From Prostheceraeus crozeri (Eukaryota; Platyhelminthes; Polycladida; Euryleptidae), in the NCBI GenBank assembly GCA_907163375.1, contig CAJQUW010011511.1, forward strand, positions 62,001 to 126,000: 64,000 nucleotides of DNA, in the 5' to 3' direction. Positions 9,457 to 19,253 of the stretch are shown here, piece after piece. Position 1 is the first letter of the stretch; each line of letters starts with the position of its first letter. The translations under genes were made by a program, and so were the position numbers. Under the pieces are notes generated by a model. That model saw only the letters and a program-made list of their open reading frames with translations, was not told the DNA's origin and ran no database searches.

Positions 9457-11242
9457 TTAAAACGGTGAAGTAGTTATTCCATCAGGAAAAATTTTTCTTT
9501 TATCATCAAATGGATCTAATGCTAATTTATGTTCCTCTTTTAAATACATTTTATGTTTCTTTGAATTAAGTCTATAATTACATGCTGTTTTTATTTCATT
9601 ATTAAATAATACCTTTTTATAATCTTGAAATGTTATTTGATTAGCCACTGATGCCTTTGAAATTCCTTTTAATGTTTTATGTGTTTTAATATTATTAGTT
9701 GTGTTATAACAATAACATTTAGATTTTAAAAATATAGCTTCTGTTATGAAATCTTCATTTCCTTCTAATTCATCTTTTACTTTACATAAATCAGAAGGAT
9801 GAATGATATCTTTTATTTTATCTATTTCTTCATCAAGTGTAGAATTATACGGTATTGTTTATTCTAAGAAAACAGAATCGGTATCTGTAAAGTGTAATTT
9901 ATAGTTTTTGCCATAAGCAGGTGCTAAATAATCATATATAAATCTATACATAAATAGTTTAGCTAATTCTAATATAGTGAATCCTATAAAATTAAACTTA
10001 TCATGTTTTACGCTGATTCGACGTAAATGTACAGCACATAGTTCATCACTAAATCTAGTAGTTCTTTTATATGTAGGTTTCCTTGTTAAATTTTGAAACC
10101 TATCTTTATCATAAACTATTTCAATATTTTGTCTATTACGCACATTTTCTAAAGTCTTACCATAAAATGCATTATTCATTAATTTGAAGAACACGTTTCC
10201 AAAATCATCTTTATTTCTTTTAGCTATTTTACGTTTTTCAATATTGAACTCTATATAATCTTTTAACCACCTAGATTTTTGATAAAATAGTTTTCGATGT
10301 ATTTTGGTGAGAATCATTCCATGATCTAAATACCAATCTAGCATTCTTCCTTCAACAACATACTTTCCTTTATTGCTTTGTGTTAACATAAGTTTTTTTG
10401 TTGGTCTGTATTTCTTAGGAATTATAGATTTTTGATAATCTGAAAAATCTTCTATATTGGGAATTTTGTTTTCGGGACAGAAAGGAAAATATTTTGTTTT
10501 ATCTTTTATTTCATCAGGGTATACTAAATCAACTTCATATATATAACCATGATTATAATTTCCATCATATGTTTTTTGATAATCTAGAATATTACACCAT
10601 GACATTTCACCTGTTGGTAATTCTTGTATCATGCAAGAAGAATATAAGCTATTAAAATCATAATATAACAAATAGTTTTCTCTCATGATTTGATCAACTG
10701 CTGCTTGACTCTGTTCATTTGATATAAGTCCTTCTATATTTTGATTAAACAATTTTATAAACTGATCACTTTCTTCTGGAGATAAAGGTTTCATTATTCC
10801 ATAATCATCAGGATTTACTTTTTTATTGTAACACTGTACATAACGATTACCTAAAACTGATGAAACTCCACCTCTAATTCCAGATTCAAAAAATAATAAT
10901 TTATCATATGTATTTTCTTTATAATGTTTAAGTTTAACATTTGTATGTTTTAATCCTGCTAACCATGTTAAACCTGGTGTAGAATAACAATAACATGGAT
11001 CTATTCCGTAATATTCTAAACACATGTCACGAAAGTTTTCGAAAAGATCAGCTAGTATTAATACATCTATCTGAAGATATTTCATTGTATAATCATACAT
11101 TGTTTTACAATTTAACTCTCTCCAATTCTTTTCAGCTTCTGCATAGTCTTCTTCAGATAATTGTGATTGTTTTAATGTTGATTTAAATTTATTTATTGGA
11201 GGAAATTGTTTTTCTTCCATAATTTTATTCACAGAATTAAAA

Positions 11243-11311
11243 TCAGTCTTCGACTGTGAACCACAGGTTTTATCTCCAGTTATATCAGTCTTCGACTGTG
11301 AACCACAGGTT
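11243..11311 (-). repeat. Duplicated 27-bp hairpin unit inside the polymerase gene
   Basis: The unit at 11243-11269 recurs exactly at 11285-11311. It contains the hairpins CAGTC-TTC-GACTG and AACC-ACA-GGTT. In the polymerase both copies read TCGSQSKTD, separated by five residues, at about residues 884-907 between Exo II and Exo III. This is a coding version of the double-hairpin family. Confidence 0.9.
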
Positions 11312-12046
11312 AAATATTCATACGGAAATATGCCTTTTAAAGGTTTTAAATTATATTTATTTAATATTTTACATTGTTCAGATTTCAAAGTTTTTCCCAT
11401 AACATCTAATGAATAAGGAGTAAAAAATCTAAATGCATCTAAAATTCTAATACAACCTAATTGCATTGAAAAATATTCTTCTTCTGTTTTACATAGTACA
11501 TTTATTTGTTGTTGTTGTAATTTTTCTGATGAAAATAAATCTTTCATTACTAGATGGAAATCATATTTAGAACCATTGTAGAAATATAAAGGAACAAAGT
11601 TATATTTAAATTTATTAGCATTAAGATTACAAGAATTATGTGCTGCACCTCTATATAATCCATTTAGATGATCATGATCTTTTACCTTATCAAGATATCT
11701 ACCTCTGCCATTTTTATAATTTTTTGTAAATTCTTTTCCACAGTAATAACATTTTGTTTCATTAATAAAATTTAATTTTTCTTTTTCTGTTAATGGCATC
11801 ATTGGAATATTTGTTTCAAGCAATTGTGAAAAACGTCCTTGTAATTCTTCTACTTTCTTTGTAAACATTTCTGAACTATCTTCACCATAGTATTGATAAT
11901 ATTCTGATTTAAATAATTCAGGATAATTTGAATGAATGTACATTCCCCAACATAATGGTTTTTGTTCAAATAAATATTTTTCTTTACTTTGTTCAGCTGC
12001 ACTTTTTTCATAATTATCATTTTCAGAATTATCATTTTGAGAATCA

Positions 12047-12072
12047 GGCGAAGCCCTAGAACCTTCGGTTCG
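12047..12072 (-). repeat. Double-hairpin element inside the polymerase gene
   Basis: GGC-GAA-GCC followed by CTA and GAACC-TTC-GGTTCG. In the polymerase frame it reads NRTEGSRASPD at residues ~631-640, just after the Exo I motif. The same peptide and DNA occur in the gene at 14104-15462 and, in variant form, at the end of the protease gene. Confidence 0.9.
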
Positions 12073-13962
12073 ATTTTGTGTCATATTAACATTATATGCT
12101 TCGAAATCACAATATATTGTAAAGGGTACTTTATTTTTAAAATACCATTTATTATATTCTAAATAATCATCTTTAGGAAAAGTATTTTCAACTGCTTCAT
12201 TTTGTTGACAATTCTCCAAATGTCTATTCATTTCTTCTTTAGTTCTAAAACTTGTCATACATTGAAGACAAGGAAAATTTGTATTATCTGAAGTTTTTGT
12301 AAATATAGAAACATCTTTACACAATATAAAATGACCCTGATAATATAATATATTCGCTTGTGCTGGTTGTTTTGTTTGTTTTAATTTTTCAAATTTATCT
12401 TGATATATTTCATGTGTTTCATCAATTTCTTTTGTAAGATTAAATGTATTTCGATGAAAATTTTGATTTAATATTTGTAGCTGTTGTTCATATTCTTTAT
12501 CATATTGTTCTTTATATTGTTGTAGACATTTTTTTAAAGATTCATTTATTTTTTGATTGGTTTCATTTTCTTCATTATTTAATTCTTTATTGACTTCATT
12601 ATTTTCTTCATTTAATTTTTGTATTGTTTCTATCTTATTTTGGTATTTATGGCCATATTCTTGTAGTAATATTTTTGTTTGTTGTTGATAATCTGTTTTA
12701 CAATTTTGTAAAATTTCATTTAAATTTTGTAATTTTTGTTGATATTCTAAAGATAAAGATAAATAATCGGTATCATAATCATAATTATAATTACGTCCTT
12801 TATAATTATTATGATTAATCATTATTGGTGATAATGTTTTAACAATTTCAAATTTTTCAGTACATATTATATTTCCTTGGTAAAAAATATTATGATGCAT
12901 GTAATTTCCTCTATCATTATATACTATTTCTGATTGACATAAATTTTTATTATTCAAATAAAATTTTTTTGAATCTGAGTAAAGTGAAGTAATTTTACCA
13001 ATAGAAACATAATTCACATTTAATTCAAAAACATTTACTTCTATTAAATTTTTATTCTTTTTATGAAACTTTTTTAACCTATTATAATCATATTGAAATT
13101 CATCTAAGCCATCAGAGAGATCAAATTCATTTATGTATTCTTCTTTAATGTAATGACTGAGTCTTTCTTTGTGATATTCTGCAGGATGTAAATGTGCTAT
13201 AATACTCCACAGAAAACAATAATCATCTTCATTTTTTATGTTGATTATTTGTGGTGAACTGAAAGGCAAAGGAACATAACTACCACCAGTATTATTTTTA
13301 TATTTATCAATTACTATTTTCTTAGATAGTATTTTAACAAATCTCCAACCAGATTCACGTAACTGGGCTTCAATTATACAATTTTCTAATTTAAGTATCA
13401 TCGATTCAAATATGGGTTGTATATCATTTACATTATGAATTTCTTGTGAATTTGTAAAATGTCCTTGTATTATTTCTTCAGGAATTCCATCAGGTCCATT
13501 TTTTGTATAAAGTACTTCTACATTCATATAACATTTGAAAGATTTCTTAAATATATTATAAAAGTTTGTTAATACATTATAAAAAGTTTCATCGGTTTCA
13601 TTATGTTCAACAGATTCATTAAATAAATATTTTATATCTGTTACCGCTTCATCGGTTCGTTCAGCTTCATCAAATTCATCAGTATCGCTAAATAAATATC
13701 TTCCATCTGGTAGGGTCTCATCTTCACTATTAAAAACTTTTTTATATTCCGAATGTGAATAATCATCAAACATTTTTTTAACTTTTATATCAGTAGGCAA
13801 TTTTTCTAGATAGTTTTTATAACTATTTAATTTTAATATATTTCCTTCATCAACTCGTTCTACATTTTGTAAATGCAATTTACTATTTAAATGAGATTGA
13901 TAACTTCTTTTTGTTTGCAACTTTTTTTTACATAAGACACAATAAAACTTGGTATTTTCCAT

Positions 13963-14103
13963 TTTTTATTTTTTAAAGAAAAATTTGTGTTTTAATTTTA
14001 GATATAAACATTCTAATATCAAGGACTTGAGAGTTATCATATATTATTATATATTTCACATTCTTAAGTTATTTTATTTTCTTTATCACATTAAGTATTA
14101 TCA
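13963..14103. promoter_or_regulatory. AT-rich spacer upstream of the polymerase gene
   Basis: The spacer between the polymerase start and the 3' end of the next minus-strand gene is almost pure A/T. Immediately before the polymerase ATG the minus strand reads TTTCTTTAAAAAATAAAAA, matching the T-tract plus A-run start context of the other genes. Confidence 0.5.
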
Positions 14104-15462
14104 TTAAGTTTTATCATATAACGTTTTATCAAAAGATAATTTAAATTTATTTTCACTAACTATTGATTCTTCATCATCATCATCAATTGATTCTTCATCA
14201 TCATCATAAATTGTTTCTTCAACATCATAAATTACACTTTTTGGGATTGGATACCATTCTCTTATTGGAATATCTAACTCTAAATTACATCTTTTATCTG
14301 ATAATAATATAATAGAGAAAAATATTGGTCTTTGTTCTCTTTTGGAAAATTTAATAACACCACCATAATCTGAATCACTTTTAGTTTTTATTAAAGATGA
14401 TAAAATTTTAAATTGATTAGATGTAAATCCTAATTTAAATTTTGTAGACCCGACACATAGTTGTCGAACAGTATCTTCAACTATACCATCATTATTATTT
14501 TCAATTGTAAGAAAATGAAATTTAGATAAATTTTGATTATATGTAGTATTAGTATCATGTACATCAGTATGAGATATAAATTTTTCTTCACTTAAATTTT
14601 TATAATTACTAATATTTTTATAATGTTTTTTACCATTTACACCTTTTTCAGATGTTTCAGAATCATCATTATTATTATTATAAGATTCTTTAAGATCGGG
14701 AAAAGCCCTAGAACCTTCGGTTCGTTTATTATGATTATGATTATGGTCATTGTTAATAGTATAAGGTGTAGTCCACATATAAATTTTCTCTTGTTGAGCT
14801 AAGCCATTTATGTAAGATTTTAACAAATTAATATTTAAGTTTGAATATAATCCTATATAAGTATCATCATCATATCTTTGTGGCATTTCTAATGTTTCTT
14901 GTTTATAAATTGTATCTCTGTAATAAACTTGACATAATAATTCTTCATTATGTTTTTTACTCTCGATATGAATGTTATATTGATTTTGTTCATCAACAAA
15001 TAATCTAATTTTTTCTTTCGAAAAAGATTTTAATTTTTTAACTAATTCTTTAATATTGATATAATTGATAATTTTAGTTTCTATCCAATCAGTATTACTA
15101 ATCGGCAAAACTGCTCTAATGAATCCATAAACATTATTATGACCTATTATAACCATATTTTCTTTATTTAATTCTACATAAGCTACATCATTATATTTAC
15201 TAACAATCTCCATAAATTTAATAAATGGATCACCTGGAAATAAACAATAATTAGTTTCTATAGAAGGTAAACCTTTAGTCTGTTCTCTAAATATTTCGGC
15301 TTGTAATTGAAAAAAAAGATTAACATCTATACATGGATTTGTAATAGTATTATTATTATTATTATTATCAAAACATTTATTTTCAAATCCCGTTGATCTC
15401 GTCGAATAAGAAGAACAGGATGATACGGGCGAATATGATTTTTTTAAATTTGGATTTTCCAT
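14104..15462 (-). CDS. Unknown 452-aa protein with acidic tail; clamp-like fold possible
   Basis: Serine/asparagine-rich N-terminus (residues 1-45), then two regions (~60-240 and ~310-425) of alternating hydrophobic strands and short helices, joined by a low-complexity insert containing a double-hairpin repeat peptide (RTEGSRAFPD, ~246-255). The tail has two DDDEES-type acidic repeats. The segment FTSNQFKILSSLIK followed by a GGVIKFSKRE strand resembles the helix-strand rhythm of sliding clamps, and the gene lies directly upstream of the polymerase on the same strand, so a processivity factor is a reasonable guess. I recognise no diagnostic motif, and the function remains unassigned. Start context TTTTTTCTAATAAAAATAAA fits the element's pattern. 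Confidence 0.75.
   Translation of the reverse strand: MENPNLKKSYSPVSSCSSYSTRSTGFENKCFDNNNNNNTITNPCIDVNLFFQLQAEIFREQTKGLPSIETNYCLFPGDPFIKFMEIVSKYNDVAYVELNKENMVIIGHNNVYGFIRAVLPISNTDWIETKIINYINIKELVKKLKSFSKEKIRLFVDEQNQYNIHIESKKHNEELLCQVYYRDTIYKQETLEMPQRYDDDTYIGLYSNLNINLLKSYINGLAQQEKIYMWTTPYTINNDHNHNHNKRTEGSRAFPDLKESYNNNNDDSETSEKGVNGKKHYKNISNYKNLSEEKFISHTDVHDTNTTYNQNLSKFHFLTIENNNDGIVEDTVRQLCVGSTKFKLGFTSNQFKILSSLIKTKSDSDYGGVIKFSKREQRPIFFSIILLSDKRCNLELDIPIREWYPIPKSVIYDVEETIYDDDEESIDDDDEESIVSENKFKLSFDKTLYDKT
14698..14724 (-). repeat. Double-hairpin element inside the 452-aa gene
   Basis: The block AAGCCCTAGAACCTTCGGTT matches that at 12053-12071 in the polymerase gene, same orientation and same reading frame. 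The first hairpin is degenerate (gggaaaagccc) but the second, GAACC-TTC-GGTTC, is perfect. Confidence 0.9.
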
Positions 15463-15537
15463 TTTTTTATTTTTATTAGAAAAAATTTTATTTTTTTATT
15501 TTTATTAGAAAAAATTTTATTTTTTTATTGTTAAAAA
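15463..15537. promoter_or_regulatory. Bidirectional promoter region with 29-bp tandem repeat
   Basis: A 29-bp unit (TTTTTTATTTTTATTAGAAA, then A/T) is repeated almost exactly twice between two divergent start codons. With only 75 bp between ATGs, promoters of both genes must lie here or overlap the coding regions. Confidence 0.65.
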
Positions 15538-16425
15538 ATGATGTTACCAAATGTTGGTGGAGGTGCATATATCCCGAATAATCGTGAATTAGAAATAGAG
15601 ATAGAAAATTATATCATGAAAACTGGAGACGTTTTATCTGGTCCATTGCATCTTTCTATTCTTCCGCAACAAAATACAGAGTTAACAAATAAACAATATG
15701 TTGATACACAAATCAATGACTTGAAAGAAAAATATATAAACGATGTTTTGGTTCCACTGATGAATGAATTAAAGTTGCTAAAACTTAATGACAAATCATT
15801 AAACGAAAAATTATTAAAACTTGATAAAAAGGATAGAGAGCTAGAAGCAGATATAGCAAAACTTTTTAAAAAGATTTCAGAACAATCAAAAATTTTAATA
15901 TTACTTTCTTTAAATTTAAAATCTGCAGTCATTAAAAATAAACATCAGATAAAAATGTTAAAAGAACAATTAGAAGATGAAATAGAAAAACTACCTGAAA
16001 GAATTAAAAAAAATTTAAAGCAGTTACAAACTACATTCCAAAAAAGTGTTGATGAATTGAATTCTAAAATTACTCAACAAATGAAAAAGATGAATAGAAT
16101 AATAAATGAAGTAAACTCACTTAATGAAAAAGTTGATAAAATGAAAACTCTTAAAATCAATTTAGAAAATGAATTAAAGAAAAATTTACAAGAAAACTCT
16201 AAAGAAAATAAAGAACAGTTAGATTCTGGTAAAAGACAATTAGATGTTCTTAAAGTTAAGTTAAATGCTCTTAAAACGGCGTTGAAGATTAATCAGCAGA
16301 AAATGCAAGTTAATAGAAGAGAAATTAAAGTACATCACACGCTGCTTGACGCAATAGATAAAGTGCAACAGGCAATTAATAAAGTTATTTCGAAGTTGTT
16401 GTCCATTCACAAACGTAAATCTTGA
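15538..16425 (+). CDS. Long coiled-coil protein with phage tail-fibre-like N-terminus
   Basis: 295 residues. After a Gly-rich start, residues 28-58 read KTGDVLSGPLHL...TNKQYVDTQI, the pattern (G-D-x-x-S-G-x-L-x-L ... K-x-Y-V-D) found in repeats of bacteriophage tail fibres and other trimeric viral fibres. Residues ~60-290 are a nearly uninterrupted Lys/Glu/Leu coiled coil with few prolines. A trimeric fibre or spike attached to the penton is a reasonable inference; it is unproven, and no knob domain is visible. The gene begins at a TTGTTAAAAA start and is divergent from the 452-aa gene. Confidence 0.7.
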   Translation: MMLPNVGGGAYIPNNRELEIEIENYIMKTGDVLSGPLHLSILPQQNTELTNKQYVDTQINDLKEKYINDVLVPLMNELKLLKLNDKSLNEKLLKLDKKDRELEADIAKLFKKISEQSKILILLSLNLKSAVIKNKHQIKMLKEQLEDEIEKLPERIKKNLKQLQTTFQKSVDELNSKITQQMKKMNRIINEVNSLNEKVDKMKTLKINLENELKKNLQENSKENKEQLDSGKRQLDVLKVKLNALKTALKINQQKMQVNRREIKVHHTLLDAIDKVQQAINKVISKLLSIHKRKS

Positions 16426-16497
16426 TCATAAACGTAAATCTTAGCGCAAATATTAACGTAAATATTTTTTCCCAAAAGTCAAATTTAATCCTAAAAA

Positions 16498-16881
16498 ATG
16501 CCTATAATTTATAAACACAATCTTAAACATTTTGCTTCAAATCAAAGAATTGCTCATGAACCACGTATGAATCCTGTTTATCATTATGATAATAGAGAAA
16601 CAGTTCACACGGAAGGAGCTGGTATCTTTTCTGGTATTGGAAGTATCGTTAACTTAATTAAAAATAATAAAGATTTGATTACATCTGCTGCAAAAGGAGC
16701 AGCTGCTATAGATAGTACAGCTAGTGCAATATCAAATGCTGTTAAGTCTCAAAACGAATTAAAACAACTAGAAGCTATTCGTAAACTTAGGAATGATTCT
16801 GAAGAACTAAAAAATTTAAAAAAACTTTCAGAGGAAACAAAAAACAAAATTGCTAACATAGCTGTGGGGGTGAAACCTTGA
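16498..16881 (+). CDS. Small virion-protein candidate (pVI-like position)
   Basis: 127 residues; start preceded by ATCCTAAAAA. Residues 1-38 are polar with several His and Tyr; residues ~40-80 (beginning EGAGIFSGIGSIVNLIK) form a Gly/Ala/Ile-rich amphipathic segment; the rest is a charged helix. The layout (polar leader, a Gly-rich site that could be cut by an adenain-type protease, then an amphipathic helix) recalls adenoviral minor proteins such as pVI, but the cleavage motif is imperfect (TEGAG), so I keep the name tentative. It is followed directly by palindromic repeats and the major capsid gene. Upstream 'aaacgtaaatct' is repeated at 16411-16441. Confidence 0.65.
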   Translation: MPIIYKHNLKHFASNQRIAHEPRMNPVYHYDNRETVHTEGAGIFSGIGSIVNLIKNNKDLITSAAKGAAAIDSTASAISNAVKSQNELKQLEAIRKLRNDSEELKNLKKLSEETKNKIANIAVGVKP

Positions 16882-17036
16882 GGAGCGGAGCTCCGTCTGA
16901 TAGTAAACATAAGAAGAAATCAGACGTAGCCATAAAACGTTCAATTGAACCTACGGTTCGTTCAATTGAAGAAATAAGAGGAAATGGCGTGAGCAGCAAC
17001 CTTCGGTTTAACCAGCAAAGCTGTAGCGGAGCTGGT
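16882..17036 (+). repeat. Cluster of palindromic elements after the pVI-like gene
   Basis: In order: GGAGC-GGA-GCTCC (16882-16894); GACGTAGCC at 16923 with GAACC-TAC-GGTTC (16947-16959) framed by inverted GTTCAATTGAA; AACC-TTC-GGTT near 16999-17009; and an ACCAGC...GCTGGT hairpin to 17036. Densest cluster of the family in this element. Confidence 0.85.
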
Positions 17037-17205
17037 CTAGCAAAATTCTAAAATTATGTTTTTTAGTAAAATTTTTTTTAGTAAAATTTTTTTAGCAAAA
17101 TTTTCTTAGCAAAATTTTTTTAGTAAAATTATTTTAGTAAAATTATTTTAGCAGAATTTTTTCTGTGTGTGAGAAAAACAAAAAGTCAAATTATTTTTTA
17201 TAAAA
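17037..17205 (+). repeat. AT-rich tandem repeat before the major capsid gene
   Basis: A ~16-bp unit close to TTTTTAGTAAAATTT repeats about eight times (17056-17160), then a short spacer and TTTTTTATAAAA leads into ATG 17206. Probable promoter region of the capsid gene. Confidence 0.7.
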
Positions 17206-18527
17206 ATGTCTTCGCTTATCGAAAATAAATTTAGATTAGACGATCCTCCTTTCGTCAGTTGCAATCAAAAAAAGAATGACTATATAAGAATTGCTATGAA
17301 TCCCGGATCTTCCAGTAGAGTAAATACTGGAGGTGATTTAATTTTTAAAGTTGATAATCAGCAGAGTTATATATATCTACCTGATTCATTTTTACACTGT
17401 GAATATTCTTTGTATAGTGATGCCAATTTTACAACACCATTACCAGAAACCGATAATATTGCACTAGAGAATAATTTTTTTCCAAGATTATTTACACAAA
17501 TGCGTTTAGATGTTGCAACTCAAAATATAGAAACAATAAGTGATTCTCCAGGTGTAATTGATACAATGCTTAGATTTATAACAATTGGTGAAAATAATAA
17601 AAAGTATGAAATCGAAGGTTGGTTTCCTGATACTAATGATGGTATAATTGTTGATGATTTAACTCACGCTGGAACAGATGCAGCAGGAATTGCGAAAGAT
17701 GTAGAAAATATTGCAAAACATTTAAATAAAACAAATAATGATGCATATAAAGAAAGACGTGAATTTAACAAGAAAAGTAAACAGACAGTTAATTGGTCAT
17801 TGTCTCCATTATTCGGATATTTAGATTATGACAAAATATCATATCAATTGAAATTTAAATTAATAATTCATCGTACAGCAAATAATGAATTAATCTTTTT
17901 TGGTAAGACTGGGGAAAAAGCATATTTAAAAATTGATTACTTAAAAAAAATTACTCCTAGTTTAGAGATTGAAACAGCTATTGCAAAAAGATTAAATACT
18001 AACAAACCAATTCCAGTAAATTTTCTAAAGCGTACTGCTAGTTCAGTAACTTTTTCCGAACAAAGATTTAACTGGCATTTTACTAGAACTGCGAATACAC
18101 CAAGATATTTATTACTAACTTTTCAAAGAAATAATTCTCCAATTTTTGATAAGAACAATAATCTCTTCCATATTAATACAATTCGAAGTTTACAAGTTTC
18201 ATTAAATCAAACCCGATATCCAATTGATCCATTAAGATTCGATGATACCAATAATCAATTTATGGAAGGTATGATTCTTATCGAAATCTTTGTATAGAAT
18301 TTGGAGTTGAACCACAATTAACTCCTGGAGATTGGAGACATTTATATCCTGTTTTCTGTTTCGATTTAAGTGCACAATCTGAAGATATTATCAAGACTGG
18401 TTGTGATGTAACAATTAATATTGAAAAGAAAGATTCCACAACTTCATTGATGGCTTATGGTTTATTGCTAGAAGATGTAAAATATTCTATTGAAATTCTT
18501 AATGGAAAGATGGCTAGGATAGGTTAG
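17206..18527 (+). pseudogene. Major capsid protein (double jelly-roll type), one frameshift
   Basis: The first frame (ATG 17206) runs to TAG 18295-18297. A second frame is open across the break and continues to TAG 18525-18527; the switch is best placed at 18268-18270, consistent with loss of one base. Total ~440 codons, short but acceptable for a Polinton double jelly-roll capsid protein. Features: an early SSRVNTGGDLIFKVDNQQ strand region, a MRLDVATQNIETI region, and near the C-terminus the YPVFCFDLS pattern typical of this capsid class. Position in the late gene block between the pVI-like and pX-like genes supports the call. It would form the trimeric hexon-like capsomers. Confidence 0.8.
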
Positions 18528-18535
18528 TAACCTGA

Positions 18536-18580
18536 GGACCTTTGGTCCGATCGGCTGAATCCTCGAGGAGCTTCGCTCCG
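18536..18580 (+). repeat. Palindromic elements after the major capsid gene
   Basis: GGACC-TTT-GGTCC (18536-18548), CGATCG, and GGAGC-TTC-GCTCC (18567-18579): five-base arms with three-base loops, same architecture as the other family members. Confidence 0.85.
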
Positions 18581-18724
18581 ATAAGTTAACTTAAATTTTT
18601 TTAGTAATTAGTAATAAAATTTTTTTTCATAACTAGAATAGATTAAAATTTTTTGGTAACTTAAAATTTTTTCATAACTAGAATAGATTAAAATTTTTGA
18701 TAACTTAAAATTTTTTTATTAAAA
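18581..18724 (+). repeat. AT-rich direct repeats before the pX-like gene
   Basis: A unit containing CATAACTAGAATAGATTAAA is present twice, each followed by a 'taacttaaaattttt' tract, and the region ends with TTTTTTTATTAAAA before ATG 18725. Probable promoter region. Confidence 0.65.
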
Positions 18725-19213
18725 ATGTCACAAGCGAAAAGTAATAATAATAATAATAAAACGGTTGAATTAAAATTACGTAATATTGTTGACAAAAATA
18801 CCCCTAAAACTATTACGATTAACAAAAATAAGTATTACATAAGTAAACCAATGATAGAGAATATTCAATTACAAGAAGAAAAGAATGGTGGAATTCTCCC
18901 ATTAATTCCACTAATAATAGGAGGCATAGCAGCAGCAGGAAGTGTTGCAGGTGGGACAGCTGGTATTGTCCAAGCAGTAAATAAAAATAAATCAGAGAAG
19001 TCAGCATTAGAAGAACAAAAACGACATAATAGAGAGTTAGAGAAAGTTGCTAGGGGTGACGGAATAGTAGATAATTTTATTAGTAAATTAAAATTAGTTG
19101 ATGAAGGAAAACGAGTTCTTAAAAATATTCTCCACAATGTTGATGATTTAATTGAAATTAAAGAAACTAAAGATGGTTCTGGAATATATCTAAGTCCTAG
19201 TATGATAAGGTAA
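18725..19213 (+). CDS. pX-like virion core/membrane-active protein
   Basis: 162 residues. Asn/Lys-rich N-terminal half, a Gly-Gly pair at 55-56, then a Pro/Leu/Ile/Ala/Gly-rich hydrophobic stretch (GGILPLIPLI onward, residues 55-84), then a charged helix (EEQKRHNRELEKVARGDGI) and a GSGIYLSPSM tail. The GG-hydrophobic module after a polar leader is the recognised layout of adenoviral pX homologues found in Polintons and adintoviruses. The GG pair could be cut by the adenain-like protease encoded at 20625-21137, although the residue before NGG does not match the classic consensus. It lies 40 bp before the PLA2-integrase gene. Confidence 0.7.
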   Translation: MSQAKSNNNNNKTVELKLRNIVDKNTPKTITINKNKYYISKPMIENIQLQEEKNGGILPLIPLIIGGIAAAGSVAGGTAGIVQAVNKNKSEKSALEEQKRHNRELEKVARGDGIVDNFISKLKLVDEGKRVLKNILHNVDDLIEIKETKDGSGIYLSPSMIR

Positions 19214-19253
19214 AACATTTATTTTATCTTTTAAATTTTTTTTATCTTTTAAA

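Larger units (their letters stand above)
9457..13962 (-). pseudogene. Protein-primed family B DNA polymerase, one in-frame stop
   Basis: About 1500 codons in one frame, interrupted by TAA at 9859-9861. N-terminal C2H2 finger (C8, C11, H24, H30); glutamine/glutamate-rich coiled coil ~400-540; second C2H2-like finger ~560-585. Exonuclease residues: D619/E621 (IYCDFEAY), D801 (NGSKYDF), D966 (QIDV). An HNH/endonuclease VII-like cysteine cluster (CYYCGKEF...DHDHLNG) lies at ~735-775 between Exo I and II. Polymerase motifs: A DFNSLY with D1102, B KLMNNAFYGKT near 1258, C TDTDS with D1360 and D1362. The stop comes six codons after motif C; the downstream same-frame part holds the usual C-terminal FDDKR region. 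Gene start follows AAAAATAAAAA. It would replicate the linear genome from a protein primer. Two palindromic repeats are inserted in frame (11243-11311 and 12047-12072). Confidence 0.93.

Noticed and set aside
9457..9648. Separate small gene downstream of the polymerase
   Set aside because: It is in the same frame as the polymerase and matches its expected C-terminus; the stop between them is a single nonsense codon.
11243..11311. CRISPR-like direct repeats
   Set aside because: Only two units, within a coding frame, in a eukaryotic element; they belong to the palindromic repeat family.
15609..15932. 107-aa minus-strand ORF inside the coiled-coil gene
   Set aside because: It is the antisense shadow of an AT-rich coding region; Phe/Ser-rich composition reflects the complement of Lys/Leu/Asn codons.
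18819..19218. Minus-strand ORFs opposite the pX-like gene
   Set aside because: Antisense shadows; no start context and no recognisable domain.
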